Shown here: one piece after another, positions 17,505 to 27,500 of the stretch
How the letters are laid out: each line of letters begins with the position of its first letter
Numbering within the stretch: position 1 is the first letter of the stretch
Assembly: GCF_020171285.1 (NCBI RefSeq)
Contig: NZ_JAIUZI010000010.1
Span: 62,001 to 126,000, forward strand
DNA: 64,000 nt
Direction of reading: 5' to 3'
From: Seohaeicola saemankumensis
Lineage (GTDB): Bacteria > Pseudomonadota > Alphaproteobacteria > Rhodobacterales > Rhodobacteraceae
The notes under the pieces: model-generated
Databases searched by the model: none
Told to the model about the DNA's origin: nothing
The model's input: only the letters and a program-made list of their open reading frames with translations
Made by a program: the position numbers and the translations under genes

Positions 17505-17994
17505 CAAGACCCTTGCCGAGCGGTTGCAGCCGTCGCTTCTGGACCGGCTGACCGACCACAACCCCGGCGCCGCCAAGGAAACCCGCGACGCCCGCGTCAT
17601 CGACATTTCGCGCCTGCGCGAGATCATCCAGCGCGACCTGACCTGGCTGTTGAATACAAACAATATCGAAAGCAGTTTCGACACCGAGGTCTATCCGAAT
17701 GTCGCCCGGTCGGTGGTGAACTATGGCCTGACCGAGGTCAGTGGCGAATACTCCTCCGAGGAACGCGCCGAACTGATCCGCCGCTCGATCGAGAATGCGA
17801 TTTCCACCTTTGAACCCCGCATCATCGAGGGGTCCGTCGATGTCTCCCTGCACCCTGACGAGGACGGCGCCGAGATGACCGTGTCGCTCGACATCCGCGC
17901 CGACATGTGGGCACAGCCGCTGCCGCTGGAACTCTATCTGCGCAGCCATGTGGACCTGACAACCGGCGAAGTCGCCGTCGAACGGAGTATCTGA
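17497..17994 (+). CDS. tssE: T6SS baseplate protein TssE (gp25-like)
   Basis: 165 residues from the ATG at 17497, which overlaps the tagJ stop; a start 30 bases earlier would add an unrelated tail. Family features are 'SLLDRLTDHNPGAAKE', 'LTWLLNT', 'YPNVARSVVNYGL' and 'RRSIENAISTFEPRII'. It is homologous to phage gp25 lysozyme-like wedge protein without the catalytic role, and forms the baseplate wedge with TssF and TssG. Confidence 0.95.
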   Translation: MADKTLAERLQPSLLDRLTDHNPGAAKETRDARVIDISRLREIIQRDLTWLLNTNNIESSFDTEVYPNVARSVVNYGLTEVSGEYSSEERAELIRRSIENAISTFEPRIIEGSVDVSLHPDEDGAEMTVSLDIRADMWAQPLPLELYLRSHVDLTTGEVAVERSI

Positions 17995-17999
17995 CCGCC

Positions 18000-19877
18000 A
18001 TGGATACCCGGCTGATGAAGCATTACGAGAACGAGCTGATGTACCTGCGGGACATGGGCGCGGAATTCGCCGCCGCCTATCCCAAGATCGCCTCGCGTCT
18101 GGGGATGGAGGGGATCGAGGTTCTTGATCCTTACGTCGAACGGCTGCTCGAAGGCGTGGCCTTCCTGTCGGCCAGGGTGCAGCTCGAGCTTGAGCTGCAG
18201 TATCCGAACTTCACCTCAAACCTGCTCGAAATTGTCTACCCCCATTACCTCGCGCCGACGCCCTCGATGCTGATCGCGGCGCTGGAACCGGACATTGCAA
18301 ATGCCGCGCTCAAGGACGGCTACACCCTGCCGCGCCATTCGGTGCTGCGCTCGCGCCTGATGGAGGGCGAACAAACGCCCTGCGAATTCCGCACGGCCGC
18401 CGACATGACCATGTGGCCGGTCGAGATCGCACAGGCCGAATACATCGACGGGCGCGGCGAACTGGTCGCCGCCGGTGTCACCGGCCAGACCCAGGCCCGT
18501 GCCGCGATCCGCCTGCGCCTGCGCCGCAGCGACGGCGGGGAGATTGCGGAACTGGGCCTGGACCGGCTGTCGCTGTTCCTATCGCCCGGCGCCGGCAACA
18601 GCTGGCAACTGCTCGAGGCGCTCTGCACGCAAGTGGCCGGGCTTGCGGGTCGCTCCACCGACCGGCGCGCCGACTGGGTGCAGCACCTGACCGGCGGCGG
18701 CATTGAACATCGCGGCTTTGCCCCGGACGAGGCTCTGCTGCCGACCCCGCGCCGGGTGTTCGACGGCTACCGCCTGCTGCAGGAATACTTTGCGATGCCC
18801 GAACGGTTCCTGTTCGTCGATCTGTACGGGCTGCAACCGGTGATCAAACGCGCGGCCGGCAGCGATGTCGACATCTACATCCTGCTGAACGAAAGCCGCC
18901 GGGAACTGGCCCCCGTGGTGGTGCCCGACGCCTTTACTCTCAATGCGGTGGCCGCCGTCAACCTGTTCCCGAAACGCTGCGACCGGGTCCAGATCTCGTC
19001 GCGGGACACCGAACAGCACGTGGTGCCCAACCGTACCGCCGGGCTCGACTTCGAGATCTACGCGCTGGAATCCGTCACCGGGATCAGCGGCGAAGGCGCC
19101 GACGACGTGGTGTTTCGCCCGTTCTACTCGGCCACCGATTTCACCGCCGCCGGTGAAACCCACCCGGCCTATTACACCGTCAGCCGCAAGATGCGCCAGC
19201 GCAGCGAAAAGGAACGTCTGCGCGGGGTGCGCACCTCCTACCTCGGCTCCGAAGTGTTCCTGACGCTGGTGGACCGGGCACAGGCTCCCTATCCGGCGGA
19301 CCTCGAACAGCTCGCGGTCAAGGCGCTCTGCACCAACCGCGACCTGCCGCTTTTGCTGTCCACCGGCGACGCGGACATCTTTCATCTGCCCGAGGGCGGC
19401 CCGGTCAAATCCGTGCGGCTGCCGGTATCGCCGACCCGGCCACAGCCAACGCTGGCGCAGGGCGACACCGCCTGGCGGCTAATCAGCCACCTCAGCCTGA
19501 ATTACGTCTCGATCGCCGACAGCGGCAAGGGCGGCACGGCCGAGGCACTGCGCGAGCTGATCGGTATCTATGCGCCGCTTGGGGACCGCGTGACCGAGAA
19601 ACAGCTCGAAGGCATCGTATCGGTCGATACCCGTCCCATCGTGCGCCGCATCAGCGACGAGGTGCTGTCGACCGCCGTGCGCGGGCTCGAGATCAAGCTG
19701 GGATTTGACGAAAGCTTCTTTGAGGGCACCAGCGTCTACGCGCTGGGCGCGGTGCTGGAACATTTCCTGCGCCGCTACGCCTCGATCAACACCTTTACTG
19801 AAACCGTTTTGACAACGCAAAAACGCGGGGAAATTGCCAGATGGCGACCGGGAGCAGGTCTGGGCCGGGTAATCTGA
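18000..19877 (+). CDS. tssF: T6SS baseplate protein TssF
   Basis: 625 residues from the ATG at 18000, five bases after tssE; a longer in-frame opening upstream lies inside tssE. The start 'MKHYENELMYLRDMGAEFAAAYPKIASRLGME' and 'DPYVERLLEGVAFLSARVQLE' are the conserved TssF N-terminus, and 'QYPNFTSNLLEIVYPHYLAPTPSM' follows. The end overlaps tssG by 37 bases. TssF and TssG form the baseplate wedge that docks on the VgrG hub and TssK. Confidence 0.96.
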   Translation: MDTRLMKHYENELMYLRDMGAEFAAAYPKIASRLGMEGIEVLDPYVERLLEGVAFLSARVQLELELQYPNFTSNLLEIVYPHYLAPTPSMLIAALEPDIANAALKDGYTLPRHSVLRSRLMEGEQTPCEFRTAADMTMWPVEIAQAEYIDGRGELVAAGVTGQTQARAAIRLRLRRSDGGEIAELGLDRLSLFLSPGAGNSWQLLEALCTQVAGLAGRSTDRRADWVQHLTGGGIEHRGFAPDEALLPTPRRVFDGYRLLQEYFAMPERFLFVDLYGLQPVIKRAAGSDVDIYILLNESRRELAPVVVPDAFTLNAVAAVNLFPKRCDRVQISSRDTEQHVVPNRTAGLDFEIYALESVTGISGEGADDVVFRPFYSATDFTAAGETHPAYYTVSRKMRQRSEKERLRGVRTSYLGSEVFLTLVDRAQAPYPADLEQLAVKALCTNRDLPLLLSTGDADIFHLPEGGPVKSVRLPVSPTRPQPTLAQGDTAWRLISHLSLNYVSIADSGKGGTAEALRELIGIYAPLGDRVTEKQLEGIVSVDTRPIVRRISDEVLSTAVRGLEIKLGFDESFFEGTSVYALGAVLEHFLRRYASINTFTETVLTTQKRGEIARWRPGAGLGRVI

Positions 19878-20890
19878 GCCACTTCGACCGCCTGGTCGAG
19901 GACCCTGAAAAGCACCATGTTTTTCAGGCGCTTCGCGTATTAGAAGCGCATTTCGCCGAGGCACCCCGCCTTGGCGAAGCGCGCCGCGCACGCCAGGATC
20001 CGCTGCGGTTGGGCCAGGTGCCCGAACTGGCCTTTCCGACCTCGACCATCGCCGCCTTCACCCCGCCCAGGGATGGCAAGCCGGCGCGGCTCAGCAACCG
20101 GTTTTTTGGTCTGTTCGGTCCGCAGGGTCCGATGCCGCTGCACATGACCGAATATGTCCGGGACCGGCTGCGCAACCACCGCGACCCGACGCTGACCGCC
20201 TTTGCCGACATGCTGACGCACCGGATGATGTCGCTGCTCTACCGCGCCTGGACGGCTGGCCAGCCCGCGCCCAGCTTTGATCGCGCCGACGATCCGATGG
20301 AGCGCAAGATCGCGGCGCTGTCGGGCTACCACGGCGACCACCTGCAAGACCGCGACGCGATGCCGGATCTGGCCAAACGCCATTTTGCCGGCCACCTGGC
20401 GCAGGGGCCGCGCAACGCCGACGGTCTGATCTCGATCCTCGGCGCGTTTTTCGACGTGCCGGTGCAGGTGCAGCAGTTCGTCGGCAGCTGGCTCGAACTC
20501 GAACCCGACGACCGCTGGCAATTGGGGGCCATGGCCGGACTGGGCCAGACCACCAGCATCGGCCAAAAGGTCTGGAGCCGCGCGGCCAAGTTCCGCATTC
20601 GCATCGGCCCGCTGCCGATCGCCGATTACGAACGGCTGCTGCCGGGAGGGCCGTCGCTGGAGCGGCTGCAATCCATCGTGCGCAGTTACGCGGGCGACGC
20701 GCTGGACTGGGACATCAACCTGATCTTGGCCGGCGACGCCGTACCGCGCGCCAGCCTCGGCGGCAGCACCCGCCTGGGGCTGACCAGCTGGATCGGCAGC
20801 CGCCGGGACATGGACGACACCCGCCCCGACGCCGAGGATCTGTTTCTGTATCCCGGCGCCGGACGCGGACGTGAACACACACCGGCCTGA
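19841..20890 (+). CDS. tssG: T6SS baseplate protein TssG
   Basis: 349 residues. The N-terminus contains 'FDRLVEDPEKHHVFQALRVLEAHF', the C-terminal half 'GAFFDVPVQVQQFVGSWLELEPDDRW' and 'FRIRIGPLPIADYERLLPGG', all standard for TssG. The start lies inside tssF, so the two should be translated together and assemble as the TssE-F-G wedge. Confidence 0.95.
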   Translation: MATGSRSGPGNLSHFDRLVEDPEKHHVFQALRVLEAHFAEAPRLGEARRARQDPLRLGQVPELAFPTSTIAAFTPPRDGKPARLSNRFFGLFGPQGPMPLHMTEYVRDRLRNHRDPTLTAFADMLTHRMMSLLYRAWTAGQPAPSFDRADDPMERKIAALSGYHGDHLQDRDAMPDLAKRHFAGHLAQGPRNADGLISILGAFFDVPVQVQQFVGSWLELEPDDRWQLGAMAGLGQTTSIGQKVWSRAAKFRIRIGPLPIADYERLLPGGPSLERLQSIVRSYAGDALDWDINLILAGDAVPRASLGGSTRLGLTSWIGSRRDMDDTRPDAEDLFLYPGAGRGREHTPA

Positions 20891-20919
20891 CCGCCGGCAG
20901 AAAGAGGGAAGGATTTGCC

Positions 20920-23637
20920 ATGACCGAGATCAGCCGGGTCGCCTTATTCGGAAAGCTGAACAAGCTGGGGTATCAGGCCGTCGAAAGCGCGACGGTGTTC
21001 TGCAAGATGCGGGGCAATCCTTATGTCGAGGTGGTGCACTGGATGCACCAGATCCTGAACGGGCAGGACAGCGACCTGCACCGGATCATCCGGCACTACG
21101 ATCTGGACCCGGGCAGGATCGCGGCCGAAATGACCCGCGCGCTGGATGCACTGCCGCGTGGCGCCTCGACCATTTCCGACCTTTCCGATCATCTGATGGA
21201 CGCGATGGAACGCGGCTGGGTCTGGGGCTCGCTGCTGTTCTCCTCGAACCAGGTGCGCACCGGCCACCTTCTGCTGGGCATACTGAAAACCCCGGCCCTG
21301 CGCAACATCCTGACGACCATGTCGCCGGAACTGGGCAAGATCGGCGCCGACGATCTGGCCGACCATTTCGCGGCGGCCACCGACGGTTCCCCCGAAGAGG
21401 GCCAGCGCCCGCAGGACGGCTCGCACACCGGCGGCGGTGCCGAACCCGGCGAGGCCAGCGGCGCCATCGCCCCCGCCCAGATGGGCAAGGAAGAGGCGCT
21501 GGAGCAGTTTTGCACCGACATGACCGAACAGGCCCGCAACGGTGAAATCGACCCCATCGTCGGCCGCGACGAGGAAATCCGCCAGATCGTCGACGTGCTG
21601 ATGCGCCGCCGCCAGAACAACCCGATCCTGACCGGCGAGGCCGGCGTCGGCAAAACCGCGGTGGTCGAGGGCTTCGCCCTGCGCATCGCTCGCGGCGACG
21701 TGCCCCCCGCGCTGAAGGATGTGCGCCTGCTGATGCTCGACGTCGGCCTGCTGCAGGCCGGGGCCAGCATGAAGGGCGAATTCGAAAACCGCCTGCGCCA
21801 GGTGATTGACGAGGTGCAGGCATCGCCCACCCCCATCGTGCTTTTTGTCGATGAAACCCACACGCTGGTTGGGGCAGGCGGCGCTGCCGGCACCGGTGAC
21901 GCCGCCAACCTGCTGAAACCGGCACTGGCGCGCGGCACGCTGCGCACCATCGGCGCCACCACCTGGGCCGAATACAAGAAATACATCGAAAAGGATCCCG
22001 CGCTGACCCGCCGGTTCCAGGTCGTGCAGGTCGATGAACCGGACATCCCCAAGGCCGTCCTGATGATGCGCGGCATCGCCTCGATGCTGGAAAAACACCA
22101 CCGCGTTCAGGTGCTCGACGAAGGCATCGAAGCTGCTGTGACGCTTTCGGCCCGTTACATCCCCGCGCGCCAGCTGCCCGACAAATCGGTCAGCCTGCTG
22201 GACACCGCCTGCGCCCGCGTCGCGGTCAGCCAGCACGCGGTCCCGGCCGAGGTTGATGATTGCCAGCGCCGGATCGAGGCGCTGACCACCGAGCTTGAGA
22301 TCATCGAACGCGATGAAACCGCCGGTTTCGACGTCGCCGACCGCCGCGACGCGGTGAGCGCGGCCAAATCCACCGAAGAGGAGCGGCTGGAAACCCTGAA
22401 ACACCGCTGGGACAGCGAAAAAGCAGTGGTCGAATCCATCCTCGATCTGCGCGCCAAACTGCGCGAAGGCGCCCAGCCCGCCGACACCGCCGCCGTCGAT
22501 GACACCGCCGAGGAACAGGCCGGCGACAGCCCGCTGAGCGAAGAGCAGCGCGCCGACCTGCTGGCCGAGCTGCGCGCCAAAAACGCCGAACTGGCGCAGA
22601 TCCAGGGCGACAACCCGCTGATCCTGCCCATCGTCGATCATCAGGCGGTCGCCTCTGTCGTCGGCGACTGGACCGGCATCCCGGTCGGCCGCATGGTCAA
22701 GGACGAGATCGAAACCATCCTCAACCTCGAAGAACGTCTGGCCCAGCGGGTGATCGGCCAGGATCACGCGATGAAGATGATCGCCAAACGGATCCAGACC
22801 TCGCGCGCCGGGCTCGACAACCCCAACAAGCCCATCGGCGTCTTCCTGCTGGCCGGCACCTCCGGCGTGGGCAAGACCGAAACCGCGCTCGCCCTGGCCG
22901 AGGTGCTCTATGGCGGCGAACAGAACGTCATCACCATCAACATGTCCGAATACCAGGAGGCGCACACCGTGAGCAGCCTGAAAGGCGCACCGCCGGGTTA
23001 TGTCGGCTATGGCGAAGGCGGCGTGCTGACCGAGGCAGTGCGCCGCAAACCCTATTCCGTGGTGCTGCTGGACGAGGTCGAAAAGGCGCACCCGGACGTG
23101 CACGAAATCTTCTTCCAGGTCTTCGACAAGGGCGTCATGGAAGACGGCGAAGGCCGCGTGATCGACTTCAAGAACACGCTGATCCTGCTGACCTCCAACG
23201 CCGGCAGCGAACTGATCATGGACCTGTGCTCAGACCCCGATCTGCTGCCCGAACCCGAAGGCATCGCCAAGGCGCTGCGCGACCCGCTGCTCAAGGTCTT
23301 CCCGCCGGCGCTTCTGGGCCGGCTGGTCACCATCCCTTACTACCCGCTCAGCCCCGACATGATCGCGGCCATCACCCGGCTCCAGCTCGACCGGATCAAG
23401 AAACGGGTGACCGAAGCGCACGGCGTGCCGTTCGACTATACCGATGCCGTGGTCGACCGCATCGTCGACCGCTGCCAGGAACTCGAAAGCGGCGGCCGGA
23501 TGATCGACGCCATCGTCACCAATACCATGCTGCCCGACATCTCGGCCGAATTCCTGCGCCGGATGATGGAGGGCCGCGCGGTCACCAAGGTGTCCATCGA
23601 CGTCCGCGACGATGACTTCGCCTACGATTTCGACTGA
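20920..23637 (+). CDS. tssH: T6SS sheath-disassembling AAA+ ATPase TssH (ClpV)
   Basis: 905 residues, the full ClpV size, with GGAAGGA before the ATG. An N-terminal Clp repeat domain (about 1-150) is followed by the first AAA+ module with Walker A GEAGVGKTA at 239-247 and Walker B 'IVLFVDETHTLVGAGG', a middle coiled-coil region (about 430-560) and a second AAA+ module with Walker A GTSGVGKTE at 646-654 and Walker B 'VVLLDEVEKAH'. It recycles contracted TssBC sheath with ATP. Because the locus has two sheath-type proteins, whether it also acts on the giant TssB-TssC fusion is open. Confidence 0.96.
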   Translation: MTEISRVALFGKLNKLGYQAVESATVFCKMRGNPYVEVVHWMHQILNGQDSDLHRIIRHYDLDPGRIAAEMTRALDALPRGASTISDLSDHLMDAMERGWVWGSLLFSSNQVRTGHLLLGILKTPALRNILTTMSPELGKIGADDLADHFAAATDGSPEEGQRPQDGSHTGGGAEPGEASGAIAPAQMGKEEALEQFCTDMTEQARNGEIDPIVGRDEEIRQIVDVLMRRRQNNPILTGEAGVGKTAVVEGFALRIARGDVPPALKDVRLLMLDVGLLQAGASMKGEFENRLRQVIDEVQASPTPIVLFVDETHTLVGAGGAAGTGDAANLLKPALARGTLRTIGATTWAEYKKYIEKDPALTRRFQVVQVDEPDIPKAVLMMRGIASMLEKHHRVQVLDEGIEAAVTLSARYIPARQLPDKSVSLLDTACARVAVSQHAVPAEVDDCQRRIEALTTELEIIERDETAGFDVADRRDAVSAAKSTEEERLETLKHRWDSEKAVVESILDLRAKLREGAQPADTAAVDDTAEEQAGDSPLSEEQRADLLAELRAKNAELAQIQGDNPLILPIVDHQAVASVVGDWTGIPVGRMVKDEIETILNLEERLAQRVIGQDHAMKMIAKRIQTSRAGLDNPNKPIGVFLLAGTSGVGKTETALALAEVLYGGEQNVITINMSEYQEAHTVSSLKGAPPGYVGYGEGGVLTEAVRRKPYSVVLLDEVEKAHPDVHEIFFQVFDKGVMEDGEGRVIDFKNTLILLTSNAGSELIMDLCSDPDLLPEPEGIAKALRDPLLKVFPPALLGRLVTIPYYPLSPDMIAAITRLQLDRIKKRVTEAHGVPFDYTDAVVDRIVDRCQELESGGRMIDAIVTNTMLPDISAEFLRRMMEGRAVTKVSIDVRDDDFAYDFD

Positions 23638-23672
23638 GGCCCACACCCGCAACCCGTAACCGGCGAGATACG

Positions 23673-24518
23673 ATGACAGAGACCACCGCACCCACCCTGC
23701 AGGACAAGGCCCGCGAATTCGTCGAACGCTCCAGCGTGCAGAACACCATTCTGGGGATCATCATCTTCAACGCGATCACCCTTGGCATGTCGACCTCGGA
23801 CACCGTGCAGAACAGCATCGGCGGGGTGCTGGATGTGCTCGACAATATCGTGCTGACCATCTTTGTCGCCGAACTGTCGCTGAAACTCTTCGCCTACGGG
23901 TTGCGGTTCTTTTCCAACGCCTGGAACATCTTCGATCTGGTCGTGGTCAGCCTCGGCCTGCTGCCGGACAAGGCCGGTCTTTCGGCGTTGCGCGGTCTGC
24001 GTGTCATCCGCTCCCTGCGTCTGCTTTCGGTGATCCCGCAGATGCGCGCGGTTGTACAGGCGCTGCTGGACGCGCTGCCCGGTATGGGCGCGGTCATCGT
24101 GATGATCTCCATCGTCTATTACGTCTTTGGCGTGATGGCGACACTGATGTACGGCGACGCCTTCGACGAATGGTTCGGCACCCTGGGCCGGTCGCTCTAT
24201 TCCCTGTTCCAGATCATGACGCTGGAAAGCTGGTCGATGGGCATCGTGCGCCCGGTGATGCGCGAATTCCCCAATGCCTGGCTGTTCTTCGTGCCCTTCA
24301 TCGTGATCACCGCCTTTTCCGTCCTCAACCTCTTTATCGGTATCCTCGTGAACACCATGCAATCCGCGGTGGAGGCCGAAACCGAGGGCGAGATCATCAA
24401 GCTGCGTGATCTCGTGCGCAGCGAAACCGATGTGATCGACGAACACGTTCTCGAGATGCACGCCGAGATCAAGGCGCTGCGCGAAGAGATCGCGGCACTG
24501 AAAGGAGACGGGACATGA
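23673..24518 (+). CDS. Bacterial voltage-gated sodium channel (BacNav/NaChBac family)
   Basis: 281 residues with six membrane segments S1-S6 and a C-terminal coiled-coil bundle (after about residue 232). The S4 voltage sensor has arginines every third position (R107, R110, R113, R116). The pore reads 'FGTLGRSLYSLFQ' then TLESWSM at 183-189, matching the sodium-selective filter of NavAb. The rest of S6 ('VITAFSVLNLFIGILVNTM') and the 'ALREEIAAL' tail also match this family. The stop overlaps the start of the sheath-fusion gene as ATGA, and tssH ends 35 bases upstream, so the channel is embedded in and translationally coupled to T6SS genes. It probably gates on membrane depolarisation. A role in firing control or in sensing attack is inference. 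Confidence 0.95.
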   Translation: MTETTAPTLQDKAREFVERSSVQNTILGIIIFNAITLGMSTSDTVQNSIGGVLDVLDNIVLTIFVAELSLKLFAYGLRFFSNAWNIFDLVVVSLGLLPDKAGLSALRGLRVIRSLRLLSVIPQMRAVVQALLDALPGMGAVIVMISIVYYVFGVMATLMYGDAFDEWFGTLGRSLYSLFQIMTLESWSMGIVRPVMREFPNAWLFFVPFIVITAFSVLNLFIGILVNTMQSAVEAETEGEIIKLRDLVRSETDVIDEHVLEMHAEIKALREEIAALKGDGT

Positions 24519-27500
24519 CCGACTCGTCGCAGAAATTCATCGCCCGCAACCGCGCGCCCCGCGTTCAGATCGAATATGACGTCGAGCTCTACGGGTCCGA
24601 GAAAAAGGTGCAGCTGCCCTTCGTCACCGGGGTGATGTCGGATCTGGCCGGCAAATCCCGCGTTCCGCAGCCCGCCATCGCCGACCGCAAGTTCCTTGAG
24701 ATCGACGTCGACAATTTCGACGACCGGATGAAGGCAATGGCCCCCCGCGTCGCCTTTACCGTGCCCAACACCCTGACCGGCGACGGCAACATGGCCGTCG
24801 ATCTGACCTTTGAAAAACTCGACGATTTCTCGCCCACGGCCATCGCCTCCAAGGTGGATGCCCTGCGTCCCCTGCTCGAGGCGCGCACACAGCTTGCCAA
24901 CCTGATGGCCTACATGGACGGAAAGTCAGGCGCCGAAACCCTGATCGAAAAGATCCTCGCCGACCCGTCCCTGCTCAAGGCGCTGTCCGGCGCCGCCATG
25001 GGCGACACCGACCATGCCGCCGCCCTCGACAGCCTGCGCGGACTGGCTCCGGCCACGGCCCAGACGACGGACAGCGTGTCGGTGTTGGACGGTCTCAGGG
25101 CAACGGCCCCGCCCGAACCTGCGCCGGAGGAGACCTCCGACATCACGCTGGAGGCCCTGCGCGCCGCCGCGCCCGTCCCGGAGCAGAGCCCGGATGCCTC
25201 CGCCGATACTCTGGACAGCCTCAGATCCGCGCAACCGGACACCCCCGCGTCCGAAGACACTTCCGACGCCGCGCTGGAGGCCCTGCGGGCCGCCACACCG
25301 CGCACGGAACCCACACCGGACACGTCCGCCAATGTCTTGGACGGTCTAAAGGCCGCGCCTCCCGCCGAAAAGGTGGACGAGGATACAACGGAAACCGCCC
25401 TAGATGCTCTGCGCACCAAAGCCCCCGAGCCCGAGCAAGCCGAGGACACTTCCGCCGATGTTCTGCGGGCGGTGAAAGACGCGGCTCCCTCCGAGCCGAC
25501 GGTCGAGGACTCCTCCGCCGCCACATTGGACTCTCTGAGGGCCGCTCCTCCGGCAGAAGCCGTTTCGCAGGACAGGTCCGACGACATTCTCGGCGACCTG
25601 GCAGACAGCGCCCCGCCCGAGACCACCCCGGAAGATGACCCGCTCGCCGCGCTGGATGACCTGCGCACTGCGGCTCCGGTCGCAGGAACGCCACCACAAG
25701 AGGATGACCTTGCGGACCTGCTGGGCGACCTCGCCGCCCCACCCGAGGAAACCGCCGAGACCGGGCCGGACGTGCTGTCCGAACTGGCCGCTTCCGCTAC
25801 AGCCGAAGAGACCACTCCGGAAGACGACCCGCTCGCCGCGCTGGATGACCTGCGCACTGCGGCTCCGGTCGCAGAGACGCCACCGCAAGAGGATGACCTC
25901 GCGGACCTGCTGGGCAACCTCGCCGCACCGCCCGAGGAAACCGCTGAGGCGGGACCGGACGTGCTGTCCGAGCTGGCTGCTTCCGCTCCAGCCGAAGAGG
26001 CGACCTCCGAAGACCAGCTCGACGACCTGCTCGGCACCCTGACCACCGAGCCGCCCACCGCCGACTTGCCCGGCGACACCGAAACCACCGATGACCTGTC
26101 CGACCTGCTGGGCGACCTCGAACCCGGCGACGTTGCCGAAGATATCCTGTCCGAACCGGAACCCTCGGGCGCGGAGGATCTTCCGGGCGAGATGGGGACG
26201 ACCGCCGCCGATCTGAACGACAGGCTGGAAACGCAGAGCGACGCGGACGACGATCTCGATGACCTCTTGGGTGATCTGGATACAGACACCGACGACCTCG
26301 ACGCCTCATCACAGGCGGCACCGGCAGACAGTGCCGAACCCGAGACGGATGATCTCGACGACCTGCTGGGTGATCTTGACGGTTCGGTTGATGGCGCTCC
26401 GGCTCAAGAGGCCGCCTCGGATAACGATCTGGATGCCCTGTTGGATGAAAGCCCGGACGCGGAACCGGCGCCTGTCGCCGACGATCTCGATGACCTGCTG
26501 GGTGATCTCGATGCCCCGGATGACACCGACGATCTGACCGACGACGATACTGCGGTTCCCGCCGCCGAGCTGGAAACCGATGATCTCGATGACCTGCTGG
26601 GTGATCTGGATGCAGACACCGACGACCTTGGCGCCTCATCAGAGGCGGCACCGGCAGACAGTGCCGAACCAGAGACGGATGATCTCGATGACCTGCTCGG
26701 CAATCTTGACGGTTCGGTTGATGCGGTCGCCTCGGACGACGATCTGGACGACCTTCTGGGCGATCTGGATGCAGGTGCCGACGATCTTGACGATCTGCTT
26801 GGCGACGCTGCGGCCCCCACCTCAACACCCGCGACCGACGATCTCGACGACCTCTTGGGCGACCTCTCGGACAACAGCGACAGCGACGGTAACGGTGCGG
26901 CGCTGGCCCCCGATGCCGAACCGGAATTCGCCTTTGGCACCATCACCGCCGACCGGCCATCGTCCGAGCGGCTGAATCGCAAGAGGTTCCGGCTGGCGCT
27001 GTTCGGCGATTTCTCGGGCCGGGCCGCGCGCGGGCTGGTTGAAACAGGCGACGCGCTGGCGGCGCGCCGGGCGATCCTGCTCGACCCGGACACCGCCGAA
27101 GAGGTCATCGCCGGTTTTGCCACCGACATCGTTCTGCCCATCGGACAGGACGGCGGCCTTGCCGTCAGTCTCAAATCGCTTGACGACCTGCACCCCGACG
27201 AACTCTACGAAGCGCTGCCGATCTTTGCCGAACTGCAGGGGCTGCGCCAGCAGCTGGCCTCCGGCGCGACGGCCGAGAACGCCGCGCGCCAGCTGCGCGC
27301 GTGGGGCGAGAAACACGGCACCCCGGTGGCGCCGCCACGTCGCAACTCGGCTGGCAACACCCTGCGCGCCGACGTCAGGCTCAGCGCATTTCAGCAGCTG
27401 ATCGGCGATACCTCGGCGCGGCTTTCGCAGGCCTCGCCGCTGGACGAGATGATCGCGCAAATCGTCGGCCCTCACATCCGCGCCGTGCCCGATGCCGACA

